From Deltaproteobacteria bacterium (GTDB lineage Bacteria; Desulfobacterota; B13-G15; RBG-16-54-18), in the NCBI GenBank assembly GCA_019308925.1, contig JAFDHG010000002.1, positions 1 through 58,520 on the forward strand: 58,520 nt of DNA, in the 5' to 3' direction. Shown in pieces: positions 34,386-42,211 of the stretch; the stretch's first letter is position 1; each line of letters opens with the position of its first letter. The notes below the pieces were generated by a model. It was not told the DNA's origin. It saw only the letters and a list, made by a program, of their open reading frames with translations, and made no database searches. The translations under genes were made by a program, and so were the position numbers.

Positions 34386-34455
34386 GCGCGCACAAGGAGG
34401 TTGGCAGGATGTGTGTCTTTGGCTACAATGAGGTAATAACGGAGTTGTTCAGGGT

Positions 34456-34914
34456 ATGAATGTTCTGAAAATCCTGCTAATTATTATTGCCATCCTCTAT
34501 ATTATCAGCCCCGTTGATTTGCTTCCCGATGTCCTTATCCCTTGGGGCTGGCTTGACGACGGGACCCTTTTAGCGCTTTTGATCTATTACCTCAAGCGGG
34601 GGAGGCTGCCGGCCTTTTTCTCCTGGTGGAGACGGCCCTCAGGGGCTGATCAGGATCAACAGAGACGGTCTGAGGACGCGGGCAGGTTCGAACGAGAACG
34701 GGAGACGCAGGCCGGTTCCAAAGATCCGTATGAGATTCTCGGTGTTGCGCCCGGTGCCAGCCGCGAGGAAATACGATCTGCCTATCGCCGAGCCGCTCAG
34801 GCGTACCACCCTGATAAGGTCTCTCATCTCGGCCCGGAACTGCAGCAGCTGGCCAAGAAAAAGTTTATCGAGATTCAAGAAGCTTATGAAAAACTTATGG
34901 GCAGAGGTGGTTGA
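34456..34914 (+). CDS. DUF1232-DnaJ fusion protein
   Basis: In this 152-residue protein residues 5-45 are a membrane-associated DUF1232 segment ([21 protein letters not shown]). A charged linker follows, then a J domain at about 90-150 ([28 protein letters not shown] with HPD intact). The J domain would stimulate an Hsp70 at the membrane. DUF1232-J fusions are known but uncharacterised. Confidence 0.85.
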   Translation: MNVLKILLIIIAILYIISPVDLLPDVLIPWGWLDDGTLLALLIYYLKRGRLPAFFSWWRRPSGADQDQQRRSEDAGRFERERETQAGSKDPYEILGVAPGASREEIRSAYRRAAQAYHPDKVSHLGPELQQLAKKKFIEIQEAYEKLMGRGG

Positions 34915-34989
34915 TGATGTGGCTTGCGATGCTTTTGCACTTTAACGGAGCCCCATGATACATCGATCGGGATTATTCGAACCATTTCG

Positions 34990-35035
34990 GAATTTCTGGG
35001 CAGAAATTCTGGGGACATAATAATACTTATTTTGA
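34990..35035 (+). repeat. REP-like hairpin with GGGGACATAATA tail
   Basis: GAATTTCTG-GG-CAGAAATTC is a perfect 9-bp inverted repeat (34990-35009), followed by TGGGGACATAATAATACTTA. A short hairpin plus a conserved GGGGAC-type tail is the usual structure of REP sequences mobilised by RAYT transposases. Confidence 0.6.
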
Positions 35036-35050
35036 TGTCTTAGAGAACAA

Positions 35051-35170
35051 AAGCGGGGACAGGTTGCAATATAGCATTTTTGATGTCAAGTTCATCTAAA
35101 AGCACTGAGAATAGTCTTCCCTTCTTCCAAAACCAACCGCAACTCCTCTCTGTCCCTCCAAATGTTAGCG
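35051..35170 (+). repeat. Dispersed repeat, copy E (diverged)
   Basis: GCGGGGACAGGTTGCAATA, TTTTTGATG, CTTCCAAAACCAA and TCCCTCCAAA align with the family, but the TTTTATGCTA core is lost. It lies between the J-domain gene and the MATE gene. Confidence 0.55.
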
Positions 35171-35287
35171 TAACAGGGTAACGTTGCACACCGGCAAAAG
35201 CAAAAGGTGCATATCATGGTTCCCCCTCGACATACCGGTGACTTTCCCTTATACTGCCTTCTCCAAAGAAAAACCAGAAGGAAGACC

Positions 35288-36691
35288 ATGCAGAATTTGA
35301 AACAACGCTGGAGGGCTGAGGGGGGCTACCGGGAGGTCCTTGTCATCGCGACCCCCCTGATCCTGAGCACAGGGGCCTGGTCTGTCCAGCACTTTGTCGA
35401 CAGGATGTTTCTCTCCTGGTACTCGCCTCAGGCCATCGCGGCTGCCATGCCTGCAGGTATGGTCAACTTCACCGTCATGAGCCTCTTTCTTGGCACGGCC
35501 AGCTACGTGAGCACCTTTGTCGCCCAGTACTACGGTGCCGGACGATTCGCCAGGATCGGCCCTGTCCTCTGGCAGGGGGTATATGTATCGCTGCTCGGAG
35601 GGCTTGTCCTGATCTGCCTCATCCCCTTTGCATGGCCCATCTTTCGCCTCGTGGGGCATGACCCGCTTGTGCAGCGCTGTGAGGTACAGTATTTTCAAAT
35701 CCTCTGTCTTGGTGGCGGCCCGTTTATCGCCTCTTCGGCCCTGGCGGGGTTCTTTTCCGGCAGGGGCAGACCCTGGCCGGTGATGTGGGTCAATACCTTC
35801 TCCACTGCCGTGAATCTTGTCATGGACTACGCCCTGATATTCGGCGAATGGGGGTTTCATGAGCTGGGGATCAAGGGCGCGGCCATCGCCACCGTGCTCT
35901 CAGGTATCTTCTCATTTCTCGTATACGTGGCCCTTATATCCAAAAGGACCCATGCCACAACCTACCATACCCTCAAGGGCTGGAGGCCGGAGAGAGAACT
36001 ATTTGTGCGGCTTCTGCGGTTTGGATTTCCTTCCGGTGTGCAGTTCTTTTTAGATATGACAGGCTTTACCCTATTTATCCTCCTGGTGGGCCGTCTCGGG
36101 ACCGTCAATCTTGCGGCCACGAATATTGCCTTCAATATCAATACACTGGCCTTTATGCCCATGATCGGGTGCGGAATAGCCGTATCAGTGCTGGTTGGTC
36201 AGTATCTGGGAAGCGATCGGCCGGACCTCGCTGAGCGAAGCGCCTATTCCGGATTCCACCTGACCTTTCTCTACATGACGAGCATTGCCGCAGCATATGT
36301 GCTCGTGCCGGATCTCTTTGTGGCCCCCTTTGCCGCCCGGGCAAACCCTGAAGGGATTGCTGACATTTACGGGCTTGCCGTGATCCTTTTGCGATTCGTG
36401 GCGATCTACTCTGTTTTTGATACCATGAACATCATCTTCGCCTCTGCAATTAAAGGGGCTGGGGACACCCGCTTTGTCATGGTCATGATGTTGTTCATCC
36501 CGGTGTTTGCGCTGGTAATCCCCGCCTACGTGACCATTGTCCTGCTCGGATACGGCCTGATGGTTGCCTGGGTCATTGCGTCTATCTACGCCATCATCCT
36601 CGGTTTTGCGTTCTACTTTCGCTTCCGTGGTGGCAAGTGGAAGACCATGCGGGTGATCGAGCAGCCGAGGGGAGACCTGCTTCCTGAATAA
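35288..36691 (+). CDS. MATE family efflux transporter
   Basis: This 467-residue polytopic protein has about 12 membrane segments. MATE features include YREVLVIATPLILSTGAWSVQHFVDRMFLS at the start, a second-repeat FGFPSGVQFFLDMTGFTLFILLVGRLG, and GAGDTRFVMVMMLF. It would export toxic cations or metabolites using Na+ or H+. The start at ATG 35288 follows AAGGAAGACC; the open frame to 35207 is not supported. Confidence 0.9.
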   Translation: MQNLKQRWRAEGGYREVLVIATPLILSTGAWSVQHFVDRMFLSWYSPQAIAAAMPAGMVNFTVMSLFLGTASYVSTFVAQYYGAGRFARIGPVLWQGVYVSLLGGLVLICLIPFAWPIFRLVGHDPLVQRCEVQYFQILCLGGGPFIASSALAGFFSGRGRPWPVMWVNTFSTAVNLVMDYALIFGEWGFHELGIKGAAIATVLSGIFSFLVYVALISKRTHATTYHTLKGWRPERELFVRLLRFGFPSGVQFFLDMTGFTLFILLVGRLGTVNLAATNIAFNINTLAFMPMIGCGIAVSVLVGQYLGSDRPDLAERSAYSGFHLTFLYMTSIAAAYVLVPDLFVAPFAARANPEGIADIYGLAVILLRFVAIYSVFDTMNIIFASAIKGAGDTRFVMVMMLFIPVFALVIPAYVTIVLLGYGLMVAWVIASIYAIILGFAFYFRFRGGKWKTMRVIEQPRGDLLPE

Positions 36692-36724
36692 TCCGCACCT
36701 CCAGATGCCAAAGTTACGCCTTAA

Positions 36725-36870
36725 TTGGAGGTTATCCCTTAACCCATAGAGATGCCCCTGTCCTTCTCCAAAACCGATCAAATTCATCTATCCATCCACA
36801 ATATTGTATGCTAGAATAAAAAACAGGAGGGCCCAAAAAAGTAAAAAATAGGGGAAGTGTCCTTTATCTG
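36725..36870 (+). repeat. Dispersed repeat, copy F
   Basis: Contains CCCTGTCCTTCTCCAAAA, TCTATCCATCC, the -10-like TATGCTAGAAT (36808-36818) and the REP-like AAAAAATAGGGGAAGTGTCC. It lies upstream of the DUF4388 gene, in the same orientation. Confidence 0.7.
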
Positions 36871-36927
36871 ACCGATGCAAGTTACGTGATATCGGGAATT
36901 ATAGGATCATAAAAGGGCTGCTATCCT

Positions 36928-38124
36928 ATGGCACTTAAAGGCAAACTTGAAACGTTTAATATTGGTAACCTCTTACAGTTGTTATCCCTTGACCAGAAGA
37001 CCGGTGTTCTAAAAGTAAGTGATGGCGAAAGTAGAATCGAGATATTTATGAAAGATGGTGTTATTGTCTATGCCACGAGTTCACAAAAGGAGTTTCGCTT
37101 GGGTAATTTTTTGAAAGCCGAGGGAGTACTCTCCGATGAAGAACTCCAGGGATGTCTGCAAATAGCTCAAGAGAAAGGCCAGCAGTTGGGTAGGGTTTTA
37201 GTGGAACAAGGATATATTTCGGCGGATAGCTTGAAAAATTTTCTGCACTATCAAGCCAAGGAGATTTTATACAATCTATTCCTGTGGAAAACCGGAGAGT
37301 TCGAGTACAAGGATATACCTCTAAATGTTGAAGGGAAATTGATTATCCCGTTGAATACCACAGAGATTGTTATGGAAGCATCGCGGCGGATAGATGAATT
37401 GTCAACCATAACAAACCAGATTACGAGTGATAAACTGGTCTTCAAGATCTCAGAGAGAATGAGAGATACAGATGAAGTCAAACTCAATAAAAAAGAATGG
37501 CGCATCCTCTCCTTGATTGATGGCACTCGGACGGTGAGGCACGTGGTCAACGAGAGCGATTACGATAAGTTTTCGGTTTACAAAATCATATACTCATTGA
37601 TGATGTCAGGGTTTTTAGAAAAAATTGGAGAAGTACACGAAAAAAAGAGAGATTTCGTTGATTATGTGGATGCTATGACTATCTTTAATGATGTTTTTCA
37701 GGTCATCCAGAATATCCTCAAAACTGAAATTGGAACTATGGCATTCACTATATTCGATGAATGCAAGGCTAAGTTGCCACCCAAACAAAAAAGACTTCTC
37801 AAGGGTTTCGACCTGAGGAAGGATGCCGACATTAACAGGCAGGCTATATTGGAAGCCATGAATGCCTTTAAAGACCTTCGTAAAGGAAGCATCTCTCTCC
37901 TCCATAGCTTCAATGCCCTTTTGCCAGCCATCTTAGAAAAAGAGGCTGAGATCCTTGGTTTACAAATCACCCGGGGAACAATGAAGGAAATCGAACTGAT
38001 CCTCTCTTATGTGAAAAAATATCAGAAGGACTCGGCTGAAAAGATAAAGATTGCCAATGAGATTGAGAAGATTATAGCAGAGTTAAATCACAGGATTGAG
38101 GACAAAAAGGAAGCAAAGGGGTAA
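36928..38124 (+). CDS. DUF4388 domain-containing regulatory protein
   Basis: This 398-residue protein begins MALKGKLETFNIGNLLQLLSLDQKTGVLKV, a textbook DUF4388 N-terminus with its GxL...A(T)S pattern. A winged-helix-like middle follows (about 165-235, WRILSLIDGTRTVRHVV), then a helical C-terminal half. DUF4388 proteins are common in Deltaproteobacteria as signalling or scaffold modules, often linked to motility. It is cytoplasmic. Confidence 0.8.
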   Translation: MALKGKLETFNIGNLLQLLSLDQKTGVLKVSDGESRIEIFMKDGVIVYATSSQKEFRLGNFLKAEGVLSDEELQGCLQIAQEKGQQLGRVLVEQGYISADSLKNFLHYQAKEILYNLFLWKTGEFEYKDIPLNVEGKLIIPLNTTEIVMEASRRIDELSTITNQITSDKLVFKISERMRDTDEVKLNKKEWRILSLIDGTRTVRHVVNESDYDKFSVYKIIYSLMMSGFLEKIGEVHEKKRDFVDYVDAMTIFNDVFQVIQNILKTEIGTMAFTIFDECKAKLPPKQKRLLKGFDLRKDADINRQAILEAMNAFKDLRKGSISLLHSFNALLPAILEKEAEILGLQITRGTMKEIELILSYVKKYQKDSAEKIKIANEIEKIIAELNHRIEDKKEAKG

Positions 38125-38130
38125 ATAAAG

Positions 38131-38190
38131 GTAGGGCAGGAATCAATCATCAACCCATATATCCACCCTCAATATTTTAGAGGAACATAA
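38131..38190 (+). repeat. Dispersed repeat, truncated copy G
   Basis: GGGCAGG, AATCATCAACCCATATATCCACCC and AATATTTTAG match the centre and right part of the family. Confidence 0.45.
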
Positions 38191-38212
38191 TACAGTCAAA
38201 CACAGGAAACGA

Positions 38213-38350
38213 CTAAAGTGGCTGCAGTAAGGAAAGCTTGCTGTAGTCCAGCACTCCTGCAAAGAGACCTATGTTCACCGGCTGCACCTCCGGGATCGCA
38301 TCAAGCACCGGGTCCAGACAGGAGCTCGCTATGCGGCGGGTCCCATCCTT
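38213..38350 (-). pseudogene. Remnant of a flavodoxin-domain protein (3' end only)
   Basis: The minus strand reads 45 codons to a TAG, including PEVQPVNIGLFAGVLDYSKLS. This resembles the C-terminal core of flavodoxin/protoporphyrinogen-oxidase-like proteins. There is no start and nothing of the FMN-binding N-terminus, so it is a dead fragment. Confidence 0.5.
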
Positions 38351-38390
38351 GGGGAAGAAGTAAAAAATACGGGAAGTGTCCCTAATCTAA

Positions 38391-38663
38391 ATGCAGTCCA
38401 GACAGGTTTTGGAATATCTTGAGGATCTTGCTGAGAGGCTCGGTGTTGAGATTGTCTATGAAAAACTGGGAGAGGAAGAGTTTTTCGTCAGGGGAGGTCT
38501 GTGTAAGGTCAAAGGAACTTTTAAGATCTTTATAGACCGATCTAAACCAATGGAGGACCAAATAGAAATCCTGGCCCGAGCACTCTCTTCTTTCGACACA
38601 GAGGAGGTTTATCTTTTCCCCTATATCAGAGAAATCCTGGAGAAGGCCCGGAGGTCCTCGTGA
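38391..38663 (+). CDS. Conserved hypothetical protein (90 aa)
   Basis: This small soluble protein has VLEYLEDLAERLGVEIVYE, GGLCKVKGTFKIFIDRSK and MEDQIEILARALSSFD. The pattern is familiar from Desulfobacterota genomes without a known function. The ATG lies right after a REP-like AAAAAATACGGGAAGTGTCCC (38361-38386), so the repeat forms its leader. Confidence 0.65.
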   Translation: MQSRQVLEYLEDLAERLGVEIVYEKLGEEEFFVRGGLCKVKGTFKIFIDRSKPMEDQIEILARALSSFDTEEVYLFPYIREILEKARRSS

Positions 38664-38707
38664 TATTCCCCTGATCTCTCTTTAACCCAATCAAGGTGAG
38701 GGATCGA

Positions 38708-38770
38708 GGTCTTGCAATGCAACAACCTCTTCACGAAAATTATAAAGAAGGAATGCTATAATGCAAGACC
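38708..38770. repeat. Inverted pair of repeat-family ends (H)
   Basis: GGTCTTGCA (38708-38716) and TGCAAGACC (38762-38770) are inverted copies of the start of the dispersed repeat family, enclosing 45 bases. It looks like a short BIME-type unit. Confidence 0.55.
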
Positions 38771-38817
38771 TGTTTCCATTTAGATCTTAAATGAAGTAAC
38801 AAGAACACAGAGATGAC

Positions 38818-39099
38818 GTGGAAACGATTCGTCAGCAGATGACCGACCTCTTGAGCAAAAAGGATATGAGCGCCAGGGAACTCTCCCAGGCGATGGGAAT
38901 CCGGGAAAAAGAGGTCTATGAGCATCTTCCCCATATTGCACGCTCCGCAGCGGCCCAAAGGAAAAGGCTCATTATCCGACCCTTCCGGTGTCTGGCGTGT
39001 GGATATGTTTTTCAAGACCGCAAGCGCTTCACCCGCCCTGGACGCTGCCCGCATTGCAAAAGGTCGCACATTCAAGAGCCAACGTACCGGATCTGTTAG
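38818..39099 (+). CDS. HTH/zinc-ribbon transcriptional regulator-like protein
   Basis: In this 93-residue protein an N-terminal helix-turn-helix (SARELSQAMGIREKEVYEHLPHI) is joined to a C-terminal zinc ribbon. CLAC and CPHC hold the four cysteines. This short architecture is known as a predicted transcriptional regulator family. The GTG start at 38818 is chosen because the frame opens there; an internal ATG follows seven codons later. Confidence 0.75.
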   Translation: METIRQQMTDLLSKKDMSARELSQAMGIREKEVYEHLPHIARSAAAQRKRLIIRPFRCLACGYVFQDRKRFTRPGRCPHCKRSHIQEPTYRIC

Positions 39100-39485
39100 C
39101 GAATAAGTTGCATTGTTTGTCCTCTCTTACACCTACAACTCATCTCCATGGGACAAAGCATGGGAGCAACCACCTCAAGCTCTATTGGCTTCATCTCTAA
39201 TCTCTCCCTGATAAGATTTGTGGGCACAACCCCTTTTAATATTAAAAACATAACCCTTGTTCCTTGCTTTGCAAGGTGTATACTCTGGGAAATTTTGCTT
39301 TGATCCTATGTAATCAAAGGGCTAAGAGACAGATTCTTACGGCTTGACCTGTTACCCCTGGTCCTATATCCATCCGTTAGGCCCATTGTTGATATGGGCT
39401 AAGTCGAGCGAAAGTGCCTGATGGCTGGAGGGACCTCTCTGCCTCTCGTTGGGGTCTCTTTTCTGCCAAACGTTAGAGTTACCTA
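39100..39485. other. Intergenic region with hairpins, no gene seen
   Basis: I see no coding frame. Hairpins include CCTTGC-TTT-GCAAGG near 39260, CTTTGAT...ATCAAAG near 39300-39320, and TTAGGCCCAT...ATGGGCTAA near 39377-39402. GAGGGACC and GGGGTCTC then lie near 39430-39460, followed by TTTTCT. It separates a + strand regulator from the minus-strand ArsA gene, so some of these may be terminators for both. Confidence 0.4.
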
Positions 39486-40469
39486 TCAGGGGGAGGGAAA
39501 TAAGGCCTGAGTCACCTTTTTTACCATATCTACGCCTCTAACCTCATTTTCAAAAAGAGGAATCTCACCACAGACATTTTCAAAGGATTGATACACTTCT
39601 TCCCTATACCTGTCCTGCATTTTGATCCGGTTCAGTATGAATGGAGCGGAATCCTTTCCTATTTCAGATTTATCGATGACCTCGTTGATAATGACACCGC
39701 CTATTGGGATTCCAAAGTCCTCGAACCAGCCAATGAAGCGGCGTATTACTGCAATGGGAAGAGACTCAAGAAGGGTTATAAAGAAAAAGGCGCTCTTTTG
39801 CTCATCGGTTAAGAGGACCCTCATATGTTCTATTCTATCCTTAAAGGTGGTGAGGTACTCCATTAATGGGTCCCTTTCCTCTGTTACCTTCTTTTTTCGG
39901 AAGGAAAGACTGAGCCTCATGGCTGTAGCCTCCTGCCGGCTTTTGTACATCTTGTCCACCCAGAGGGTATAGACCTTGGACATGCCTAAAAGTCTTCTGG
40001 CGTTTGCTGTGGGAGCGGTATCAAAGACATAAAACTCAAAGGCATCCTCAAACATAATATTTATCATGTTCTCGAACATCGCCGACTCTTCAAAGGCTGG
40101 GTTCATGGTGGCAGACTCCATAAAGTCATCAGCCTTTGTGGGAATGTCGGCAAACTTGAGAAACCAGCTTATCTTCTCCTTGATCTCATTCTTTGATCTT
40201 TTTATGGTATCTTTTGTATCTATTTCCTGGACAAAAAGGCCTTTTACCCCCGGTATCAACACGGGTTTTCCGAAGACGTCCTGTTTAAAAAGGTTTGAGA
40301 GGCTGTGCACAGGATTGGTAGAGGCCAGAAGCGTCTTTTTGCCCTGTTGCGCCATCCATAGTGCCACAGATGCTGCAACAACACTCTTGCCAACTCCCCC
40401 TTTTCCACCAAAATAGATATATCGCATCTGGGGATGCGTCTTAAAAAAATCTTCCATGGTAGTTTTCAT
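39486..40469 (-). CDS. ArsA/Get3-family ATPase (second of pair)
   Basis: This 327-residue SIMIBI ATPase has the deviant Walker A GGKGGVGKS near residues 21-29, STNPVHSLS (switch I-like) and DTAPTANARRLL (close to the canonical DTAPTGHTLRLL). It overlaps the upstream ArsA gene by four bases. Arsenite-binding cysteines of ArsA are absent and no arsB/arsD is nearby. A role in membrane-protein or lipid-linked cargo handling (Get3-like) is more likely than arsenic export. Operon context: cstA, two small proteins, two ATPases. Confidence 0.82.
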   Translation of the reverse strand: MKTTMEDFFKTHPQMRYIYFGGKGGVGKSVVAASVALWMAQQGKKTLLASTNPVHSLSNLFKQDVFGKPVLIPGVKGLFVQEIDTKDTIKRSKNEIKEKISWFLKFADIPTKADDFMESATMNPAFEESAMFENMINIMFEDAFEFYVFDTAPTANARRLLGMSKVYTLWVDKMYKSRQEATAMRLSLSFRKKKVTEERDPLMEYLTTFKDRIEHMRVLLTDEQKSAFFFITLLESLPIAVIRRFIGWFEDFGIPIGGVIINEVIDKSEIGKDSAPFILNRIKMQDRYREEVYQSFENVCGEIPLFENEVRGVDMVKKVTQALFPSP

Positions 40470-41449
40470 GATAACTTCTCCTCAAACATCACTTCTGCAA
40501 GATTTCTAATCACATCAAGCCCTTTTATCTCGGAATCGAATTCCGGAACAGCTGAAAGCACGGAAGAGCCAAATTTCTGGTCTATCATCTCGAGGGCACT
40601 GGCCTGCATCTCGATCCTGTTTTTCAGATATACTGGTATGTTATCTTTTAACAATTCTCTATCAATGACCCGATTTACTATATATCCCGAAAGGGGTACA
40701 TTATACTTAGCAAAGAGCTGTGCCGCCTTTTCAGTATCCACTATGGTCATTTCCTCTGGGGTGAGCACAAAGAAAAAGGCAGTCTTTTCAGTATCTGTCA
40801 TGATCTTCGAGGAACTTCCTATCCGATCCTTTATGTACATTAATTCATTATATATCTCATCTTGCTCAATATCCTCCTCCCGTTTCATGGTGGCAATAGC
40901 CTTGTCATATTCTCTCATCTGTTCCCTCAGGCTTGTTATCTTCTCCAGCCAGGCATCATAGACAGACGCCATGCTCAAATAATAAAGTGCATGGCCCAGG
41001 GGCACAAGGTCATAAATATAGTAGTCGAAATCCCCTTTAACGACGATGTCGACCACTGCATCGAAGATGGCGCTTTCCTCCATGGCTGGTTCAGCCGATG
41101 AGGCCTTTATATAACTCTCTATTTCCTCAGGAATCTTTTTCATACCATACATTGAGATAATCTTTTGCCGTATCTCTTCCTGATAGTCATGAATCCTTTT
41201 GTCAGCATCGACCTCACAGGCAAACAGATTTTCCATTATCTTAATGTTTCCCTTGCCAAAGATATCGCGTTCGAAGATATCACTGAGCGATGCCTGAGGA
41301 TCAACGGAGAAAACGAGCACCCTTTTCCCCTTCTTCGCAAGATAATAGGCCGTTGCCGCCGAAAAGGTTGTCTTTCCAAGTCCTCCCTTTCCTCCGTACA
41401 TGAGGTATCTTCTATTGGGATACCGTATAAAGAAATCAGCAAGAGACAT
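40466..41449 (-). CDS. ArsA/Get3-family ATPase (first of pair, altered switch II)
   Basis: This protein is 327 residues, the same length as its tandem partner, and clearly paralogous. Walker A GGKGGLGKTT is intact and SVDPQASLS is the switch I region. At the switch II position it reads YDLVPLGHALYYL instead of DTAPTGHTLRLL, so the hydrolysis site may be altered. This asymmetry suggests a heterodimer with one active and one regulatory half. AAAGGAGGGCTT precedes the ATG. A long hairpin separates it from the small protein gene upstream. Confidence 0.82.
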   Translation of the reverse strand: MSLADFFIRYPNRRYLMYGGKGGLGKTTFSAATAYYLAKKGKRVLVFSVDPQASLSDIFERDIFGKGNIKIMENLFACEVDADKRIHDYQEEIRQKIISMYGMKKIPEEIESYIKASSAEPAMEESAIFDAVVDIVVKGDFDYYIYDLVPLGHALYYLSMASVYDAWLEKITSLREQMREYDKAIATMKREEDIEQDEIYNELMYIKDRIGSSSKIMTDTEKTAFFFVLTPEEMTIVDTEKAAQLFAKYNVPLSGYIVNRVIDRELLKDNIPVYLKNRIEMQASALEMIDQKFGSSVLSAVPEFDSEIKGLDVIRNLAEVMFEEKLS

Positions 41450-41469
41450 AAGCCCTCCTTTATAGTCTA

Positions 41470-41521
41470 TTGAGTTTCTCGGGTTTTTTGGTTTTGTTGT
41501 GTTAAAACCCTACGAACTCAA
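41470..41521 (-). promoter_or_regulatory. Long two-part hairpin before the ArsA pair
   Basis: TTGAGTT (41470-41476) pairs with AACTCAA (41515-41521). GGGTTTT (41481-41487) pairs with AAAACCC (41504-41510). A symmetric four-base internal loop separates the two stems. It lies within the operon and could attenuate or process the transcript. Confidence 0.6.
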
Positions 41522-41536
41522 TGAACTCAACAAACA

Positions 41537-41824
41537 TTAATACATGCTCTCCATGAAATCCTTTTCCCTCAGCATCCTCCGCTTCCATGTGGTGATCTGA
41601 GGCACAACATGGGGGAGCAAACGTAGTGAATAATAAGGCGGGAGTATGGGAATGCCGAGCATGTCGCCCATGGTGATAAGGATAAAAAGGTGCTCCATGC
41701 TGGAGCGGGTTTTCAGTGCGTGCCGTGCCATTCCATGGGTTGCCATGCCATACGTGAAATCCCTTACAAAACCTATAATGCCTCCTGCCTTTTTCTTTTT
41801 TTTCTCTTTCTTTTTCTCTTCCAT
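41537..41824 (-). CDS. Small ArsA-linked protein, paralogue 1
   Basis: This 95-residue protein has a poly-Lys N-terminus (EEKKKEKKKKKAGG) and a hydrophobic stretch HLFILITMGDMLGIPILPPYYSLRL. It ends with a conserved WKRRMLREKDFMESMY tail. The same core (GxPxLxxYYxLRLxPxxVxxxxxWKRRxLREKD) occurs in the next gene, so the two arose by duplication. Probably membrane-peripheral; possibly the membrane partner of the ATPases. Family not recognised. Confidence 0.7.
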   Translation of the reverse strand: MEEKKKEKKKKKAGGIIGFVRDFTYGMATHGMARHALKTRSSMEHLFILITMGDMLGIPILPPYYSLRLLPHVVPQITTWKRRMLREKDFMESMY

Positions 41825-41852
41825 GGCTACGATCTCTTTTAAATTTTTTAAA

Positions 41853-42122
41853 TTAATCCCTTATGTGGTCAAAAAGATCCCTTTCCCTTAAAACCCTCCT
41901 CTTCCATGGCCCAAGTCGCCTTACATAGTAAGGGAAAAGCCTCAAATGATAATAGTTAAAAAGGCCGGGAAACCCAATTACCTTTCCAAGTAGAATTACC
42001 ATAAATAGATCGTCCAGGCAACGTTTTTCTGTGTATGCCCCCTCTATCAGGCTATAAAGAAAAAAACCTTTTAGATAATCCTTTACTGTTTGTATCCAAG
42101 AGCATTTCACTTTTTTACGCAA
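41853..42122 (-). CDS. Small ArsA-linked protein, paralogue 2
   Basis: This protein of about 89 residues shares the LFMVILLGKVIGFPGLFNYYHLRLFPYYV and WKRRVLRERDLFDHI blocks with paralogue 1. The frame opens at TTG 42122 (GTG 42110 is possible); neither has a good ribosome site. A tiny ORF with a good ribosome site (ATG 42156, 13 codons) ends at 42115-42117, overlapping that TTG. This suggests translational coupling. Confidence 0.6.
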   Translation of the reverse strand: MRKKVKCSWIQTVKDYLKGFFLYSLIEGAYTEKRCLDDLFMVILLGKVIGFPGLFNYYHLRLFPYYVRRLGPWKRRVLRERDLFDHIRD

Positions 42123-42127
42123 AGAAC

Positions 42128-42186
42128 AAAAGGGGGATACACTCCCAGCTCCGCATGATGTGCTCCTGGGTAGTATATCCCCTTTT
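42128..42186 (-). promoter_or_regulatory. Long hairpin between cstA and the small genes
   Basis: The arms AAAAGGGG...ATA...ACT...CCCAG and CTGGG...AGT...TAT...CCCCTTTT fold into a stem of about 20 pairs with single-base bulges. It begins 26 bases after the cstA stop. It may be a terminator/attenuator letting only part of the transcription pass on. Confidence 0.65.
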
Positions 42187-42211
42187 CTTAAAACACCACT
42201 AAAACCTGCCC

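Noticed and set aside
28483-38770. CRISPR array or integron array from the repeated units
   Set aside because: Copies are over 100 bases long, unevenly spaced by whole genes and diverged; there are no short regular repeats and no cas genes.
39360-39480. Riboswitch upstream of the ArsA pair
   Set aside because: The hairpins lie downstream of the minus-strand genes, not in their leader, and no known aptamer consensus was recognised.
39486-41449. Arsenite efflux ATPases
   Set aside because: ArsA-type arsenite-binding cysteines and arsB/arsD/arsR neighbours are absent; a Get3-like role fits better.
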